A DNA stretch of 64,000 bases from Paracoccaceae bacterium (GCA_020637675.1 JACKKD010000001.1:930001-994000); one strand, 5' to 3'; counted from the first letter of the stretch, positions 26,128-37,029 are shown. Numbers and translations are program-made. Notes: generated by a model not told the origin, from the sequence alone.

Positions 26128-26364
26128 TCAGAAGGCCCGGAAGGTCATCGTCGTCAGCGTCCGGGCGATGCCGGGAATGTCGAAGAGCTTGTCGGTCAGC
26201 CAGTGGCCCACGTCGGCCTCGTCGGGGATGTAGACCTTGGCGATGAGGTCGTACTCGCCGGAGGTCGAGTAGAGCTCGGACACGATCTCGCGGTCGTATA
26301 TCTCGTTCGCGACCTCGTAGGTCTTGCCGGGCTGGCAGCGGAACTGGACGAAAACACAGCGCAT
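26128..26364 (-). CDS. Stand-alone Lrp/AsnC ligand-binding (RAM) domain protein
   Basis: 78-aa protein consisting only of the AsnC effector/dimerisation domain (MRCVFVQFRCQPGKTYEVA, then SGEYDLIAKVYIPDEADVG). The DNA-binding helix-turn-helix of Lrp regulators is missing. These single RAM proteins can oligomerise and bind amino acids but cannot bind DNA alone. The preceding 96 bp do not encode an HTH, so this is a complete short gene. It is followed by the SDR gene at a 1-bp gap. Confidence 0.85.
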   Translation of the reverse strand: MRCVFVQFRCQPGKTYEVANEIYDREIVSELYSTSGEYDLIAKVYIPDEADVGHWLTDKLFDIPGIARTLTTMTFRAF

Positions 26365-26460
26365 GGGGGCCTCCTTTCAGCCGAGACTAGCGGGGCGCTC
26401 GCGGGACGGAAAGCGGCGGATGCCTCCGGCAGACGTATTTGCACCACGATCACGGTGCAG

Positions 26461-27990
26461 TCAGTCTTCCTCGCCGGCCACGAGCGCAAGGGGGGCGGCG
26501 GATTTCGGCAGGTCGTCGGTGGTGAGGGGAAGGGCGGGCCGCGCGAGACGGTTGCGCACGACCCAGTGCAGCCGCGTCTCGGCCCGGGTGATGGCGACAT
26601 AGGCGAGGCGCTTCCAGAGGGGGATCCCCGCCTCCATCCGCCCCGTCCGGGCTGCGACGAAAAGGTCGGGCGCGAAGACCTGCACCTCGTCCCATTGCGA
26701 GCCCTGCGCCTTGTGGATGGTCACCGCCGCACCATGCAGGAAGGCCGCGCCCATCGTGGCGGCGGCCGGGATGAAAGGCTCCTCCTCGTCCGGAAGCTCG
26801 ATCTTGATGATGGAGGCGGCGGAAACCTGCGGGTCCTCGGCACCGATGACATGGAGCCGCGCAAAGCCGGGGTTCTTGCCCGGGCCGAGGTAGATCACCT
26901 GCGCGCCCTTGATGAGACCCCGCGCCTCGAGGTCGATGCGTTTCTTGCGATGCTTCAGCGGCAGCTCGATCCCGTCGCAGATCAAGGGCTCGCCGGGCAG
27001 GAGTTCGTCGGGCGGCGCGCCGTAGGCAGCGCGGAACGCCTGGATCAGCCGGATGCGCGTCTGGTTGCGCCAGACAAGCGCGGGGGATCGCGCCATGAGC
27101 CCCGCATCCACCCTTTCCGCCCAGCGCACCCGGTCGTCGCGCCGCGCGGCATCGGCCACCATCGCCTCGAACGTCTGGAAGCTGAGTTCCGGGTCGGCGA
27201 GCGCATGGGCGAGATCGAGGATGGGATTGTCCTCTTCCTGCCGGTGGATACGGTGAAGCGTGAGCTTGCGCGCCTCCGGCAGGCGGTCGAAGACCATCTC
27301 GCCCGACTGACCCACGGGGGCGAGCTGAGCCGGGTCGCCGAAGAGGATCAGCGTGGGAAATATCTCCTTCAGGTCGGCGAGCTGACGTTCGTCGAGCATC
27401 GAGGCCTCGTCAACGAAGCCGATGTCCAGCGGGTCCTCGCGCCGCTTCCAGCCGAGGATGAAGTCCGAACCCCTGAGCCCGGCAGCGGCGAGCGCACCGG
27501 GAATCGACTTGACCTGGTCGTAGAAGGCCTTCGCCCGGTCGAGCGCGAGGTCCGTCAACCCCTCGATCGCGGGCCGATCGCCGGTGCCGGCAAGCCAATC
27601 GGCGATCTTCTCGTATTCGGGATCGTAGACCGGCGTGTAGAGGATGCGGTGGATCGTCGTCGCCGGGACGCCCCGGTTCCGCAGCACGCTCGCCGCCTTG
27701 TTGGTCGGCGCGAGGATCGCGAGCGTGCGGCGGTCCTTGCGGCGGCGGCCCTCGTAGTCCCCGGAGATCGTGTCCACCCCGGCTCCCGCCAGCGCCTTCG
27801 CCAGCGCGGCGAGGAGCATGGTCTTGCCCGAGCCGGCCTTGCCGACGACCGCCATCACCTGCCCGCGCGCCGGCGCGTCGGGGCGCAGCGTGCCTTCCAG
27901 GAGGTCGATCCCGGCACCCGCGAAGGCATCGGCGACACGGTCCCAGGCTTCGGCCTGATCGTGGGAAAATCGGAGCGCGGGGGCGGACAT
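26461..27990 (-). CDS. RecD/Dda-like superfamily-1 DNA helicase
   Basis: 509-aa AAA/UvrD-type ATPase. Walker A GKAGSGKTMLL (residues 50-60), Walker B FVDEASMLDE, motif VTIHKAQGSQWDEVQVF and motif VI YVAITRAETRL. The order matches 5'-to-3' SF1B helicases such as Dda and RecD2, but without the N-terminal extension of RecD2. Likely genome maintenance. Monocistronic, about 100 bp on both sides. Confidence 0.85.
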   Translation of the reverse strand: MSAPALRFSHDQAEAWDRVADAFAGAGIDLLEGTLRPDAPARGQVMAVVGKAGSGKTMLLAALAKALAGAGVDTISGDYEGRRRKDRRTLAILAPTNKAASVLRNRGVPATTIHRILYTPVYDPEYEKIADWLAGTGDRPAIEGLTDLALDRAKAFYDQVKSIPGALAAAGLRGSDFILGWKRREDPLDIGFVDEASMLDERQLADLKEIFPTLILFGDPAQLAPVGQSGEMVFDRLPEARKLTLHRIHRQEEDNPILDLAHALADPELSFQTFEAMVADAARRDDRVRWAERVDAGLMARSPALVWRNQTRIRLIQAFRAAYGAPPDELLPGEPLICDGIELPLKHRKKRIDLEARGLIKGAQVIYLGPGKNPGFARLHVIGAEDPQVSAASIIKIELPDEEEPFIPAAATMGAAFLHGAAVTIHKAQGSQWDEVQVFAPDLFVAARTGRMEAGIPLWKRLAYVAITRAETRLHWVVRNRLARPALPLTTDDLPKSAAPLALVAGEED

Positions 27991-28094
27991 GGCCGCGACC
28001 CTACAGGGGCCGCGCGCCCCTTTCCAGCGGCATCAGGCCGGACGACTCAACCCCGGCCCGGCGCGCCCCGGGCGACTGCCTGCGTGGGGCGTTC

Positions 28095-28298
28095 TCAGCC
28101 GCCGCCGGTCTGGACGTCGCCGGGATTTCCACCGCGATCCGGGATGAGGACCGCATCGGGGCGAGCGCGCAATTGCCCGATCTCCGTTTCGGCGACGCGG
28201 AGGGTGCCCTCGAGCTGCGCCGCCAGCGCCTCCAGCCCGTTGGTCTGGGAAAATGCCCTGAGATCGGTCAGCACATCCAGTATCCAGTCGTATCGCAT
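28095..28298 (-). CDS. Small uncharacterised protein near ccr
   Basis: 67-aa acidic helical protein, starting MRYDWILDVLTDLRAF and containing an amphipathic helix (LEALAAQLEGTLRVAETEI). Start at 28298 with a GCGAGGGA site; a longer frame to 28352 lacks a ribosome site. I recall close relatives in other Rhodobacteraceae, function unknown. Downstream of ccr by about 190 bp, same strand. Confidence 0.65.
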   Translation of the reverse strand: MRYDWILDVLTDLRAFSQTNGLEALAAQLEGTLRVAETEIGQLRARPDAVLIPDRGGNPGDVQTGGG

Positions 28299-28490
28299 GG
28301 TTCCCTCGCCCGGCAGGAGGAATGCGCCCCACACCTCAACCAGTGGGAGCAATTCTTCCGAGCACCGCCCCGCAATTGCAACCCCCCGGTTGTGACGGGA
28401 TGGCCCGGCGCCTCGCGTCGAGGATCCCTGAACCCAAGGGGAAGGCCCGCGTCCCTGGCGGGATCGCCGGCCTTCGCGGCCGGGGCAAAG

Positions 28491-29783
<1,293 letters not shown>

Positions 29784-29881
29784 CCGCGTCTCCTGCAGTC
29801 TTTGCCGCAACGCAGAATCGTCGCGGCCTCCATCGGAGGAATATGTTCCGTCGCGCAACATTGCAATAGAGCATAAGGTCT

Positions 29882-29908
29882 GTTTTGTAATTTTATGTCT
29901 CACAAAAC
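29882..29908. repeat. Inverted repeat in ccr leader
   Basis: GTTTTGT, 13 nt, ACAAAAC: perfect 7-bp arms, 99-125 bp before the ccr start, in the only AT-rich stretch of this region. It overlaps an AAAACTTTCG box resembling the RamB-type sites described for ccr control in Paracoccus, although that box is only partially matched. Likely operator or promoter region. Confidence 0.45.
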
Positions 29909-29946
29909 TTTCGCCTGCACGAAAACTGGCTTGGCGCCTTCAAGTT

Positions 29947-31359
29947 CTATGCCGCAGCCGCAGCAAGGTGCTGCGCCACCGGGGCCGCGTAGAACTCGAC
30001 GAGGGCGGCATCGCGAGCCGGAACAGTGAGCCGCGACCCGTCGCGGCGGACGACCTTTCGGAGCGTGAGAATCGCCAGTGCCGCCTCCACGGCGCGGGCA
30101 GGGTCGCCTCCCGGCAGTTCCAGGCGTACCCCGCGCGCGGCCAGAGCCGCGACAAGCCGGGCCGCCTCGGCGTTGAGCGCGGCAATGTCCATTTCCTTCT
30201 GCGCGCCGAGCGCCGCGCAGATGAGCGGTACCGGCAGGACCGGCACGTTCGCCGCAATCCGCCGCATCAGTTCATCGGCGAGTGCCGCGGTGACGTCGTC
30301 CTGTGGCTGCCTCAGGAAGTCCGACAGCGACAGGGGCTGGCCGAAGCTGACAGAGGCGTTGCCGAATTTCTGGAAACGGCCGGTGAAGACCCTGCGCAAC
30401 TGGCGCCCGAGGAAGAGGAGGATTGCCCAGGGAGAGGCACGGAATCTCCGCTCGCCCGTGGCGGCGGCCGCGGTCAGCACGCGGTCCTCGATCACCCGGT
30501 CGTAGGCAAGCGACACCGGCACGAAGACGACATCGCGCCCGCCGGGCCGGTGGCCTGCGACGATGTAGGAAAGGATGCCGAGCTTTGGGCGGCCCACCCG
30601 GCCGTCAAGCGACAGGCCACCCTCGGGGAAGACCGCCTGCGCGACGCCCTCCTCCGTCGCCATCTGGACATAGCGGGCAAGGACGCGCCGGTAGAGCGGG
30701 CTGGCCGATTTTCGGCGGATGAAATAGGCGCCCGAGGTGCGGATGAGCCACGACAGCGGCCAGACCCGCGCCCATTCGCCCACCGCGTAGGAAAGCGCCG
30801 AGCGGTCGGCGGCAAGCCAGGTGACGAGCACGTAGTCCATGTTGGAGCGGTGATTCATCACGAACACGACGGTGGCGTCGGCCCCGATGTCGCCGATTGC
30901 CGGGAAGGGCGCGACCTGCACGCGGTAGACGAGCCGCGCGAGCCACTTGGCCGCGCGGGCGGCGACGCCGAAATAGACGGTAGCGGAAAAGGCGGGCACG
31001 ATCTCGCGCGCATAACGCCGTGCGCGTTCAAGCTGCACCGTCTCGGGCACCCCGGTCGCCGCCGCCTCGGCCGCGATGGCTTCCGCCACCTTCGGGTCGT
31101 GGGCAAGCCGCACGATCATGTCGGGCCGGGCCATCAGCTTGAAGGGCCGGATCGGGTGAGTAAGCCGGCGGTTGAGCCGCTCGACCAACCGTTCCATCCG
31201 GCGTCTGAGGAACCAGCGGACCGAGGGGAACAGGAAGTGGGAGGCGAAGGTGACCCCCGCGAAGGCGAGGATCAGAAGGAAGAGCCAGAGGGGCAGCGTG
31301 ACGGGCCGGAACATGCGCCGGAGCGTGGCAGGGACGCCGGGCCGGGTAAATCCCGTCAT
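29947..31359 (-). CDS. PlsB-like glycerol-3-phosphate O-acyltransferase
   Basis: 470-aa membrane acyltransferase. An N-terminal helix at about residues 20-42 precedes the acyltransferase domain with the HX4D motif (H170, D175 in NHRSNMDYV) and the FPEGGLSLDG motif. It acylates glycerol-3-phosphate with acyl-CoA or acyl-ACP to start phospholipid synthesis. Start uncertain: 31359, or 31314 (MFRPVT). It is in the ccr direction, 163 bp upstream of ccr, and divergent from ecm. Confidence 0.85.
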   Translation of the reverse strand: MTGFTRPGVPATLRRMFRPVTLPLWLFLLILAFAGVTFASHFLFPSVRWFLRRRMERLVERLNRRLTHPIRPFKLMARPDMIVRLAHDPKVAEAIAAEAAATGVPETVQLERARRYAREIVPAFSATVYFGVAARAAKWLARLVYRVQVAPFPAIGDIGADATVVFVMNHRSNMDYVLVTWLAADRSALSYAVGEWARVWPLSWLIRTSGAYFIRRKSASPLYRRVLARYVQMATEEGVAQAVFPEGGLSLDGRVGRPKLGILSYIVAGHRPGGRDVVFVPVSLAYDRVIEDRVLTAAAATGERRFRASPWAILLFLGRQLRRVFTGRFQKFGNASVSFGQPLSLSDFLRQPQDDVTAALADELMRRIAANVPVLPVPLICAALGAQKEMDIAALNAEAARLVAALAARGVRLELPGGDPARAVEAALAILTLRKVVRRDGSRLTVPARDAALVEFYAAPVAQHLAAAAA

Positions 31360-31450
31360 GCCGCAACGCAGCGAATTGACACGGTCAGGATATGTCGCCT
31401 ATCTCTGCCTCCACGAAATAAAGTTTCAAGCGTGATTCCGGAGCCCCGCG

Positions 31451-33433
31451 ATGACCGAGCGCAATAAGGACAGTCAAGCCAAGCACCGGCCCTGGCTCTT
31501 CCGCACCTATGCCGGCCATTCGACGGCGGAAAAGTCGAACGCGCTTTATCGCGCAAACCTCGCCCGGGGGCAGACCGGCCTTTCCGTCGCCTTCGACCTG
31601 CCGACCCAGACCGGCTATGACAGCGACCACGAGCTTGCGCGCGGCGAGGTCGGCAAGGTCGGCGTGCCCGTGTGCCATCTGGGCGACATGCGGATGCTGT
31701 TCAGGGATATCCCGCTCGAACAGATGAACACCTCGATGACGATCAACGCGACCGCGCCCTGGCTACTGGCGCTCTATATCGCGGTGGCCGGGGAGCAGGG
31801 CGCCGACATCGCCGCCCTGCAGGGCACGGTCCAGAACGACATCATCAAGGAATACCTGTCGCGCGGCACCTATATCTGCCCGCCGAAGCCCTCGCTTCGC
31901 ATGATCACCGACGTCGCGGCCTATACGGCGGAACACCTGCCGAAATGGAACCCGATGAACGTCTGCTCCTACCATCTGCAAGAGGCGGGCGCGACGCCGG
32001 AGCAGGAGCTGGCCTTCGCGCTCGCCACCGCTATCGCGGTGCTGGACGATCTCAAGGGCAAGGTCGCGCCCGAAGCCTTCCCGGCGATGGCCGGCCGCAT
32101 CTCGTTCTTCGTGAACGCCGGCATCCGCTTCGTCACCGAGCTTTGCAAGATGCGCGCCTTCACCGAGCTCTGGGACGAGATCGCCCGCGACCGCTACGGC
32201 ATCGAGGACGAGAAATTCCGCCGCTTCCGCTATGGCGTTCAGGTCAACTCCCTCGGCCTCACCGAACAGCAGCCGGAGAACAACGTCTACCGCATCCTTC
32301 TGGAAATGCTGGCGGTGACGCTGTCGAAAAACGCCCGCGCCCGCGCCGTGCAGCTTCCCGCCTGGAACGAGGCGCTCGGCCTGCCCCGGCCCTGGGACCA
32401 GCAATGGTCGCTCCGGATGCAGCAGATCCTCGCCTACGAGACCGACCTTCTCGAATACGGCGACCTCTTCGACGGCAATCCCGCCATCGCCGCCAAGGTC
32501 GAGGCGCTGAAAGCGGGCGCGCGCGAGGAACTGAGGACGCTCGACGGCATGGGCGGCGCCATCGCCGCCATCGAGTACATGAAGGCGCGGCTGGTAGAGA
32601 GCAATGCCGAGCGGCTGAACCGGATCGAGACGAAGGAAACCGTGGTCGTCGGGGTGAACCGCTGGACGGAGGCGGAACCATCGCCGCTGACCGCGGGCGA
32701 CGGCGCGATCCTGACCGTCGACCCTTCGGTCGAGGCCGATCAGGTCGCGCGACTGGCGGAATGGCGCGCCGCGCGCGATCAGGGCGCGGTGGACGCAGCG
32801 CTGACCGAGCTGCGCTCGGCAGCGACTGCGGGGCGGAACGTCATGCCCGCGTCCATCGCCTGCGCGAAGGCCGGCGTCACCACCGGCGAATGGGCGGGTG
32901 TCATGCGGCAGGTCCACGGCGAGTATCGCGGGCCTACCGGGGTGGCGAAAAGTCCCTCGAACCGCACCGAAGGGCTCGACGACATCCGCAATGCCGTCGA
33001 TGCCGTGTCCACGCGCCTTGGCCGGCGGCTGACGTTCCTGATGGGCAAGCCCGGGCTCGACGGCCATTCGAACGGCGCCGAACAGATCGCCGCCCGCGCC
33101 CGCGACTGCGGCATGGACATCACCTACGAGGGCATCCGCCTGACGCCGGCCGAGATCGTCGAGGCGGCGGCGGACACCCAGGCGCATGTGGTGGGGCTTT
33201 CGATCCTCTCGGGCAGCCACCTGCCGCTCATCGCCGAGGTGATGGAGCGGATGCGCGCCGCAGGCCTTTCCGACGTGCCGGTCGTCGTCGGCGGGATCAT
33301 CCCGGACGAGGATGCCACGAAACTGCGCGAGTTGGGCGTGGTGCGGGTCTACACGCCCAAGGATTTCGAGCTGAACCGGATCATGTTCGACATCGTGGCC
33401 GTGGCGGAGCCGAAGGCCGAAGCGGCGGAGTGA
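31451..33433 (+). CDS. ecm: Ethylmalonyl-CoA mutase
   Basis: 660-aa B12-dependent mutase converting (2R)-ethylmalonyl-CoA to methylsuccinyl-CoA. The substrate barrel begins with the AGHSTAEKSN and DLPTQTGYDSDH segments. The C-terminal cobalamin domain has the DxHxxG motif at D537-H539-G542 (GLDGHSNGAEQ). The single-chain form, with no separate small subunit, and the Ecm-type N-terminus distinguish it from methylmalonyl-CoA mutase (McmA); proximity to ccr supports Ecm. Confidence 0.93.
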   Translation: MTERNKDSQAKHRPWLFRTYAGHSTAEKSNALYRANLARGQTGLSVAFDLPTQTGYDSDHELARGEVGKVGVPVCHLGDMRMLFRDIPLEQMNTSMTINATAPWLLALYIAVAGEQGADIAALQGTVQNDIIKEYLSRGTYICPPKPSLRMITDVAAYTAEHLPKWNPMNVCSYHLQEAGATPEQELAFALATAIAVLDDLKGKVAPEAFPAMAGRISFFVNAGIRFVTELCKMRAFTELWDEIARDRYGIEDEKFRRFRYGVQVNSLGLTEQQPENNVYRILLEMLAVTLSKNARARAVQLPAWNEALGLPRPWDQQWSLRMQQILAYETDLLEYGDLFDGNPAIAAKVEALKAGAREELRTLDGMGGAIAAIEYMKARLVESNAERLNRIETKETVVVGVNRWTEAEPSPLTAGDGAILTVDPSVEADQVARLAEWRAARDQGAVDAALTELRSAATAGRNVMPASIACAKAGVTTGEWAGVMRQVHGEYRGPTGVAKSPSNRTEGLDDIRNAVDAVSTRLGRRLTFLMGKPGLDGHSNGAEQIAARARDCGMDITYEGIRLTPAEIVEAAADTQAHVVGLSILSGSHLPLIAEVMERMRAAGLSDVPVVVGGIIPDEDATKLRELGVVRVYTPKDFELNRIMFDIVAVAEPKAEAAE

Positions 33434-33439
33434 GGGGAA

Positions 33440-34270
33440 TCAGCGGATTCCCCCTATCAGGGTCCCGGCGTCCCGGTCAGCGCTGATCAGAAAGAATATA
33501 CGTCCGCCGTCGCCGATCTTGGCCTGTTCGCTCGGCCCAAGAACAAGAGCGCGACCGCCAATCGGCGAGAAGTCGACCCTTCCCGGCAGCGAGGACCGGT
33601 TGCGCAATACGGCAAGTGGCGTTGCGCCTTCGCAGATCATCGCCCCATCCTGAAAGGTCACTGCCGGCATCGACGGCTTTCCGGCGATGTCCAGACACGA
33701 ATTCGCAGCTATCAACGCGCCGCCCGCAGCCTGCGCCGCCCCGGCCGACGGCACTGCCTGCGGCAGGGCGGCGGCGGAGGCGCCGGTCTGCCCTTGCGGA
33801 CCCGCAGGGCCGGGCAGGCCCTGCGGTCCCTGTGGACCCTGCACTCCCGCCGGTCCGCGCAAGATGTCTGCGTGGTCACGCGCCAGCAAGGCGGCAAGAG
33901 TGTCGAGATCGACAGCCGCCGGCCCCGTGCCGGCGCGACGCAAGTCGGACAGCTCCTTTTCGATCGCGTCAAGGCGCGCTTTTTCCTCGTCTCCCACGGC
34001 GGGAGCGTCTGCGCGCCGTTCGAGCGCTTTCAGCCTGTTGTCGATTTCTCCGAGTTGTTCAATGAACCGGTTGCCGTTTATTTCGGCTCTTACGATGCGT
34101 TCGATGTAATCCGTATCGGTCGCGCGCTTCGCTTCCGCCGTCGCGTCCCTCGTCGCCTCGGTAGACATCTGTGCCCCAACGAGGGCCACCACGCCGCCGA
34201 AGATTGCCGTTGCGACACCTCCGACGGCCTTGAGTACAATAGGACGCATCCCGCCCGGTTCCGTCGCCAT
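33440..34270 (-). CDS. Collagen-repeat, coiled-coil membrane protein of unknown function
   Basis: 276 aa. A membrane helix (about residues 15-33) is followed by a long charged coiled-coil-like stretch (about 55-112), eight perfect Gly-X-Y collagen triplets (residues 139-162), an Ala/Pro linker and a C-terminal globular part with two Cys. The rest after the helix should be outside the cytoplasm. Start at 34270 or the internal Met at 34249. Convergent to ecm with 6 bp between stops. Collagen repeats in bacteria are often on surface or phage fibres; no phage genes are here. Confidence 0.7.
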   Translation of the reverse strand: MATEPGGMRPIVLKAVGGVATAIFGGVVALVGAQMSTEATRDATAEAKRATDTDYIERIVRAEINGNRFIEQLGEIDNRLKALERRADAPAVGDEEKARLDAIEKELSDLRRAGTGPAAVDLDTLAALLARDHADILRGPAGVQGPQGPQGLPGPAGPQGQTGASAAALPQAVPSAGAAQAAGGALIAANSCLDIAGKPSMPAVTFQDGAMICEGATPLAVLRNRSSLPGRVDFSPIGGRALVLGPSEQAKIGDGGRIFFLISADRDAGTLIGGIR

Positions 34271-34396
34271 TGCCTGACCCCGTTCGATTCCCGCGATTTC
34301 AATGCTGGCCCACGGCCTTGACTACGACAAGAGTGAATGCCTTGCCTCGGAATGAGGACTTCGCGCAAATGTCCGAAACAGGAAGAAGGAAATCAC

Positions 34397-35101
34397 ATGT
34401 CCTTCCATATCGGTGCCAAACCCGGCGAGATCGCCGAAACCGTCCTCATGCCCGGCGATCCCTACCGCGCCAGATGGGCGGCGGAGACGTTTCTCAAGCA
34501 CGCCACCTGCGTCAATCAGGTGCGCGGGATGCTCGGCTTCACCGGCACATGGAAGAGCCACCCCGTCACCATCCACGGCTCAGGGATGGGGATGCCCTCG
34601 CTCTCGATCTATGCCAACGAACTCATCCGCGACTACGGCGCCAAGACCCTGATCCGCATCGGCTCGGCCGGGGCGATGCAGGAGGCGGTGAAGGTGCGCG
34701 ACGTGGTGATTGCCATGACCTCCTCCACCCTGGCCACGCCCTCGCGCGGCTTCTTCCGCGAGATGAACTTCGCCCCCTGCGCCGACTACGGGCTTCTCGA
34801 AAGGGCCGTCGCCGCCGCGCGGACCCGGGGCATACGATTCCATGTCGGCGGCATCCATTCCTCCGACGTCTTCTACGACGAGCGGCCCGACCTGATGGAG
34901 GCGCTGAAGCGGCACGGTGTCCTCGCGGTGGAGATGGAGGCGGCCGAACTCTACGCCGTCGCCGCCCGCCACGGCGTGCGCGCGCTGGCCGTGCTGACGA
35001 TTTCCGACCACCTTCTCACGCACGAGGCGCTGCCTGCGGAGGACCGCGAGCGGAGTTTCGGCGACATGGTCGAGATCGCGCTCGAAGCGGCGCTCGGCTG
35101 A
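34397..35101 (+). CDS. deoD: DeoD, purine-nucleoside phosphorylase (hexameric type)
   Basis: 234-aa NP-I family enzyme of the bacterial hexameric class. The start MSFHIGAKPGEIAETVLMPGDPYRA is the hallmark, as are GSAGAMQ, the EMEAAELYAVAA ribose loop and the general-acid Asp in TISDHLL. Cleaves 6-amino and 6-oxo purine nucleosides. The ATG at 34397 has GGAAGAAGG upstream. A second, unrelated PNP sits at 22783. Confidence 0.95.
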   Translation: MSFHIGAKPGEIAETVLMPGDPYRARWAAETFLKHATCVNQVRGMLGFTGTWKSHPVTIHGSGMGMPSLSIYANELIRDYGAKTLIRIGSAGAMQEAVKVRDVVIAMTSSTLATPSRGFFREMNFAPCADYGLLERAVAAARTRGIRFHVGGIHSSDVFYDERPDLMEALKRHGVLAVEMEAAELYAVAARHGVRALAVLTISDHLLTHEALPAEDRERSFGDMVEIALEAALG

Positions 35102-35105
35102 CACC

Positions 35106-35648
35106 ATGGCGACTGCCCCCCTCCCCTCGGGGCCGATCGAGATTCGCGTGGCACGGATCGAACAGCTCTTCGAGTCGCTCGACCCCTCGCCCTTCCACGA
35201 GCGCGACCTCGATCGCGAGGCGGCTGACTACATCGCCGGCTGGGCCGGCGACCTGCCGGAAGCGGCAGCGCTCAGGATCGTGATCCATCTGCCGGCGGAT
35301 GAGGTGCAGAGGCCCGAGGCGGGGCAGATCGCGGGGGCCGTCAGCCACCATTTCGGCTATCTTGCCCTCACGACGGAACGTGCACTGCGCGAGCTGTTCC
35401 GGGTGGGCCGGCACTACCTGGCCATCGGAGTCGTGATCCTCGGTCTCTGTCTCGTCGGGAGCCAGCTTGTCCGGACGCATTTCGGCGAAGGGCCGGTCGC
35501 CAGTGTGATGCGCGAAAGCCTGATCATTCTCGGCTGGGTGTCGAACTGGAAGCCGCTCGAGACCTTCCTCTACGACTGGTGGCCGGTCCGGCGCCGGCTG
35601 AGGCTCCTGCGCCGGCTGGCCGCGGCACCGGTCGACGTCGGCGTCTGA
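35106..35648 (+). CDS. Uncharacterised protein with membrane segment
   Basis: 180 aa. The N-terminal soluble part (SLDPSPFHERDLDREAADYI) precedes a membrane helix at about residues 104-120 (HYLAIGVVILGLCLVGSQLV). A second hydrophobic stretch lies at about 135-155. The basic C-terminus is cytoplasmic or at the interface. I do not recognise a family name. It follows deoD at 4 bp, so it is co-transcribed. Confidence 0.65.
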   Translation: MATAPLPSGPIEIRVARIEQLFESLDPSPFHERDLDREAADYIAGWAGDLPEAAALRIVIHLPADEVQRPEAGQIAGAVSHHFGYLALTTERALRELFRVGRHYLAIGVVILGLCLVGSQLVRTHFGEGPVASVMRESLIILGWVSNWKPLETFLYDWWPVRRRLRLLRRLAAAPVDVGV

Positions 35649-35709
35649 CCCTCCGCCATTGCATGCAGCGACGCGTTCTGCTTCCCTCGCCGTCAGGAAG
35701 GAGACGCCC

Positions 35710-37029
35710 ATGCCACACCTTGCCCGCCGCCCCTGGGTGCCCGCCGCCTGCGAGGGTCTGATCGCTCGCCACGCCGCCGGCGCCGCCGCGCCCCAGGCCG
35801 AGGTTGCGGCCCGGATAGAGGCCCTGATCACACGCAACGCCGCGATCCATGACCACGACTGCTTCAACCTCAATCCGGCGACGAACGTGATGAACCCCAA
35901 GGCGGAGGCGGCGCTGGCGCGCGGGATGGGGTCGCGCCCTTCGCTCGGCTATCCCGGCGACAAGTACGAGATGGGGCTCGAGGCCATCGAGGAAATCGAG
36001 GTCATTGCCGCCGAGCTCGCCGCGGAAATCTTTGGTGCCGCCTATGCCGAAGTGCGGGTCTTTTCCGGCGCGATGGCCAACCTCTATGCCTTCATGGCAC
36101 TGGCACGGCCGGGCGACACGATCATCGCCCCGCCGGCGACGGTCGGCGGCCACGTGACCCATCACGAGGCCGGCTGTGCCGGGCTCTACGGGCTCGTCAC
36201 CCACCCTGCGCCGGTCGATGCGGATGGCTACACCGTGGACCTCGACGGGTTGCGCGCGCTTGCATTGAAGGTCCGGCCGAAGATCATCACGCTCGGCGGA
36301 TCGCTCAATCTCTGGCCGCATCCCGTGCGCGCGGCGCGCGCCATCGCCGATGAGGTGGGGGCGGCGCTGATGTTCGACGCCGCGCACCAGTGCGGCATCA
36401 TCGCCGGCGGCGCCTGGGCAAATCCCCTGGCCGAAGGCGCGCATCTGATGACGATGTCCACCTACAAGAGCCTGGGCGGCCCCGCAGGCGGGCTGATCGT
36501 GACGAACGACGCCGCCATCGCCGAACGGCTCGACCACATCGCCTTTCCCGGCATGACGGCGAATTTCGACGCGGGCCGGGTGGCGGCGCTGGCGCTGACC
36601 CTGCTCGACTGGCGGGAGTTCGGGCGCGACTACGCCGCGAGGATGATCTCGGTCGCGCAGGCGCTGGCCGCAGCGCTCGCGGCCGAGGGACTGCCGGTTT
36701 ACGGTGCGGACCGCGGCTTCACCGCCTCGCATCAGTTCGCCGTCGAGGCAGCCGCCTTTGGCGGCGGTCAGACGGCATCGAAGACCTTGCGGAAGGCAGG
36801 CTTCCTCGCCTGCGGCATCGGGCTGCCATTGCCCGAGGTTCCGGGCGATCTGAACGGCCTGCGTCTCGGCACGCCGGAGATCGTCCGGCGCGGTGTGACG
36901 GAGGCCGATGCGCCGGCGCTTGCGCGGCTGATCGCGGCCGCGCTGAGGTCGAACGACCCGGCCGCGCTGGCGGGCGAGGTGGCCGCCCTGCGCCAGCGGT
37001 TTACCGGGCTTCACTACGTGCGATCCTGA
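35710..37029 (+). CDS. SHMT-fold PLP enzyme, specificity unknown
   Basis: 439-aa fold-type I PLP enzyme most like serine hydroxymethyltransferase. Aligned landmarks: GYPGDKYE near residue 80, D223 and H226 in FDAAHQCG, and the PLP lysine K253 in TMSTYKSLGGPAGG. In true SHMT the lysine motif is T-T-T-H-K; here H is Y. The folate and sugar-edge motifs also differ. It may be an aldolase or hydroxymethyltransferase on another amino acid. Start at 35710; RBS AGGAGA. Followed convergently by a DUF1989 gene. Confidence 0.75.
   Translation: MPHLARRPWVPAACEGLIARHAAGAAAPQAEVAARIEALITRNAAIHDHDCFNLNPATNVMNPKAEAALARGMGSRPSLGYPGDKYEMGLEAIEEIEVIAAELAAEIFGAAYAEVRVFSGAMANLYAFMALARPGDTIIAPPATVGGHVTHHEAGCAGLYGLVTHPAPVDADGYTVDLDGLRALALKVRPKIITLGGSLNLWPHPVRAARAIADEVGAALMFDAAHQCGIIAGGAWANPLAEGAHLMTMSTYKSLGGPAGGLIVTNDAAIAERLDHIAFPGMTANFDAGRVAALALTLLDWREFGRDYAARMISVAQALAAALAAEGLPVYGADRGFTASHQFAVEAAAFGGGQTASKTLRKAGFLACGIGLPLPEVPGDLNGLRLGTPEIVRRGVTEADAPALARLIAAALRSNDPAALAGEVAALRQRFTGLHYVRS

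Noticed and set aside
28467..28483. Hairpin CCGGCC-N5-GGCCGG after ccr as terminator
   Set aside because: Only a 6-bp stem and no U-tract; such GC hairpins occur by chance at this base composition.
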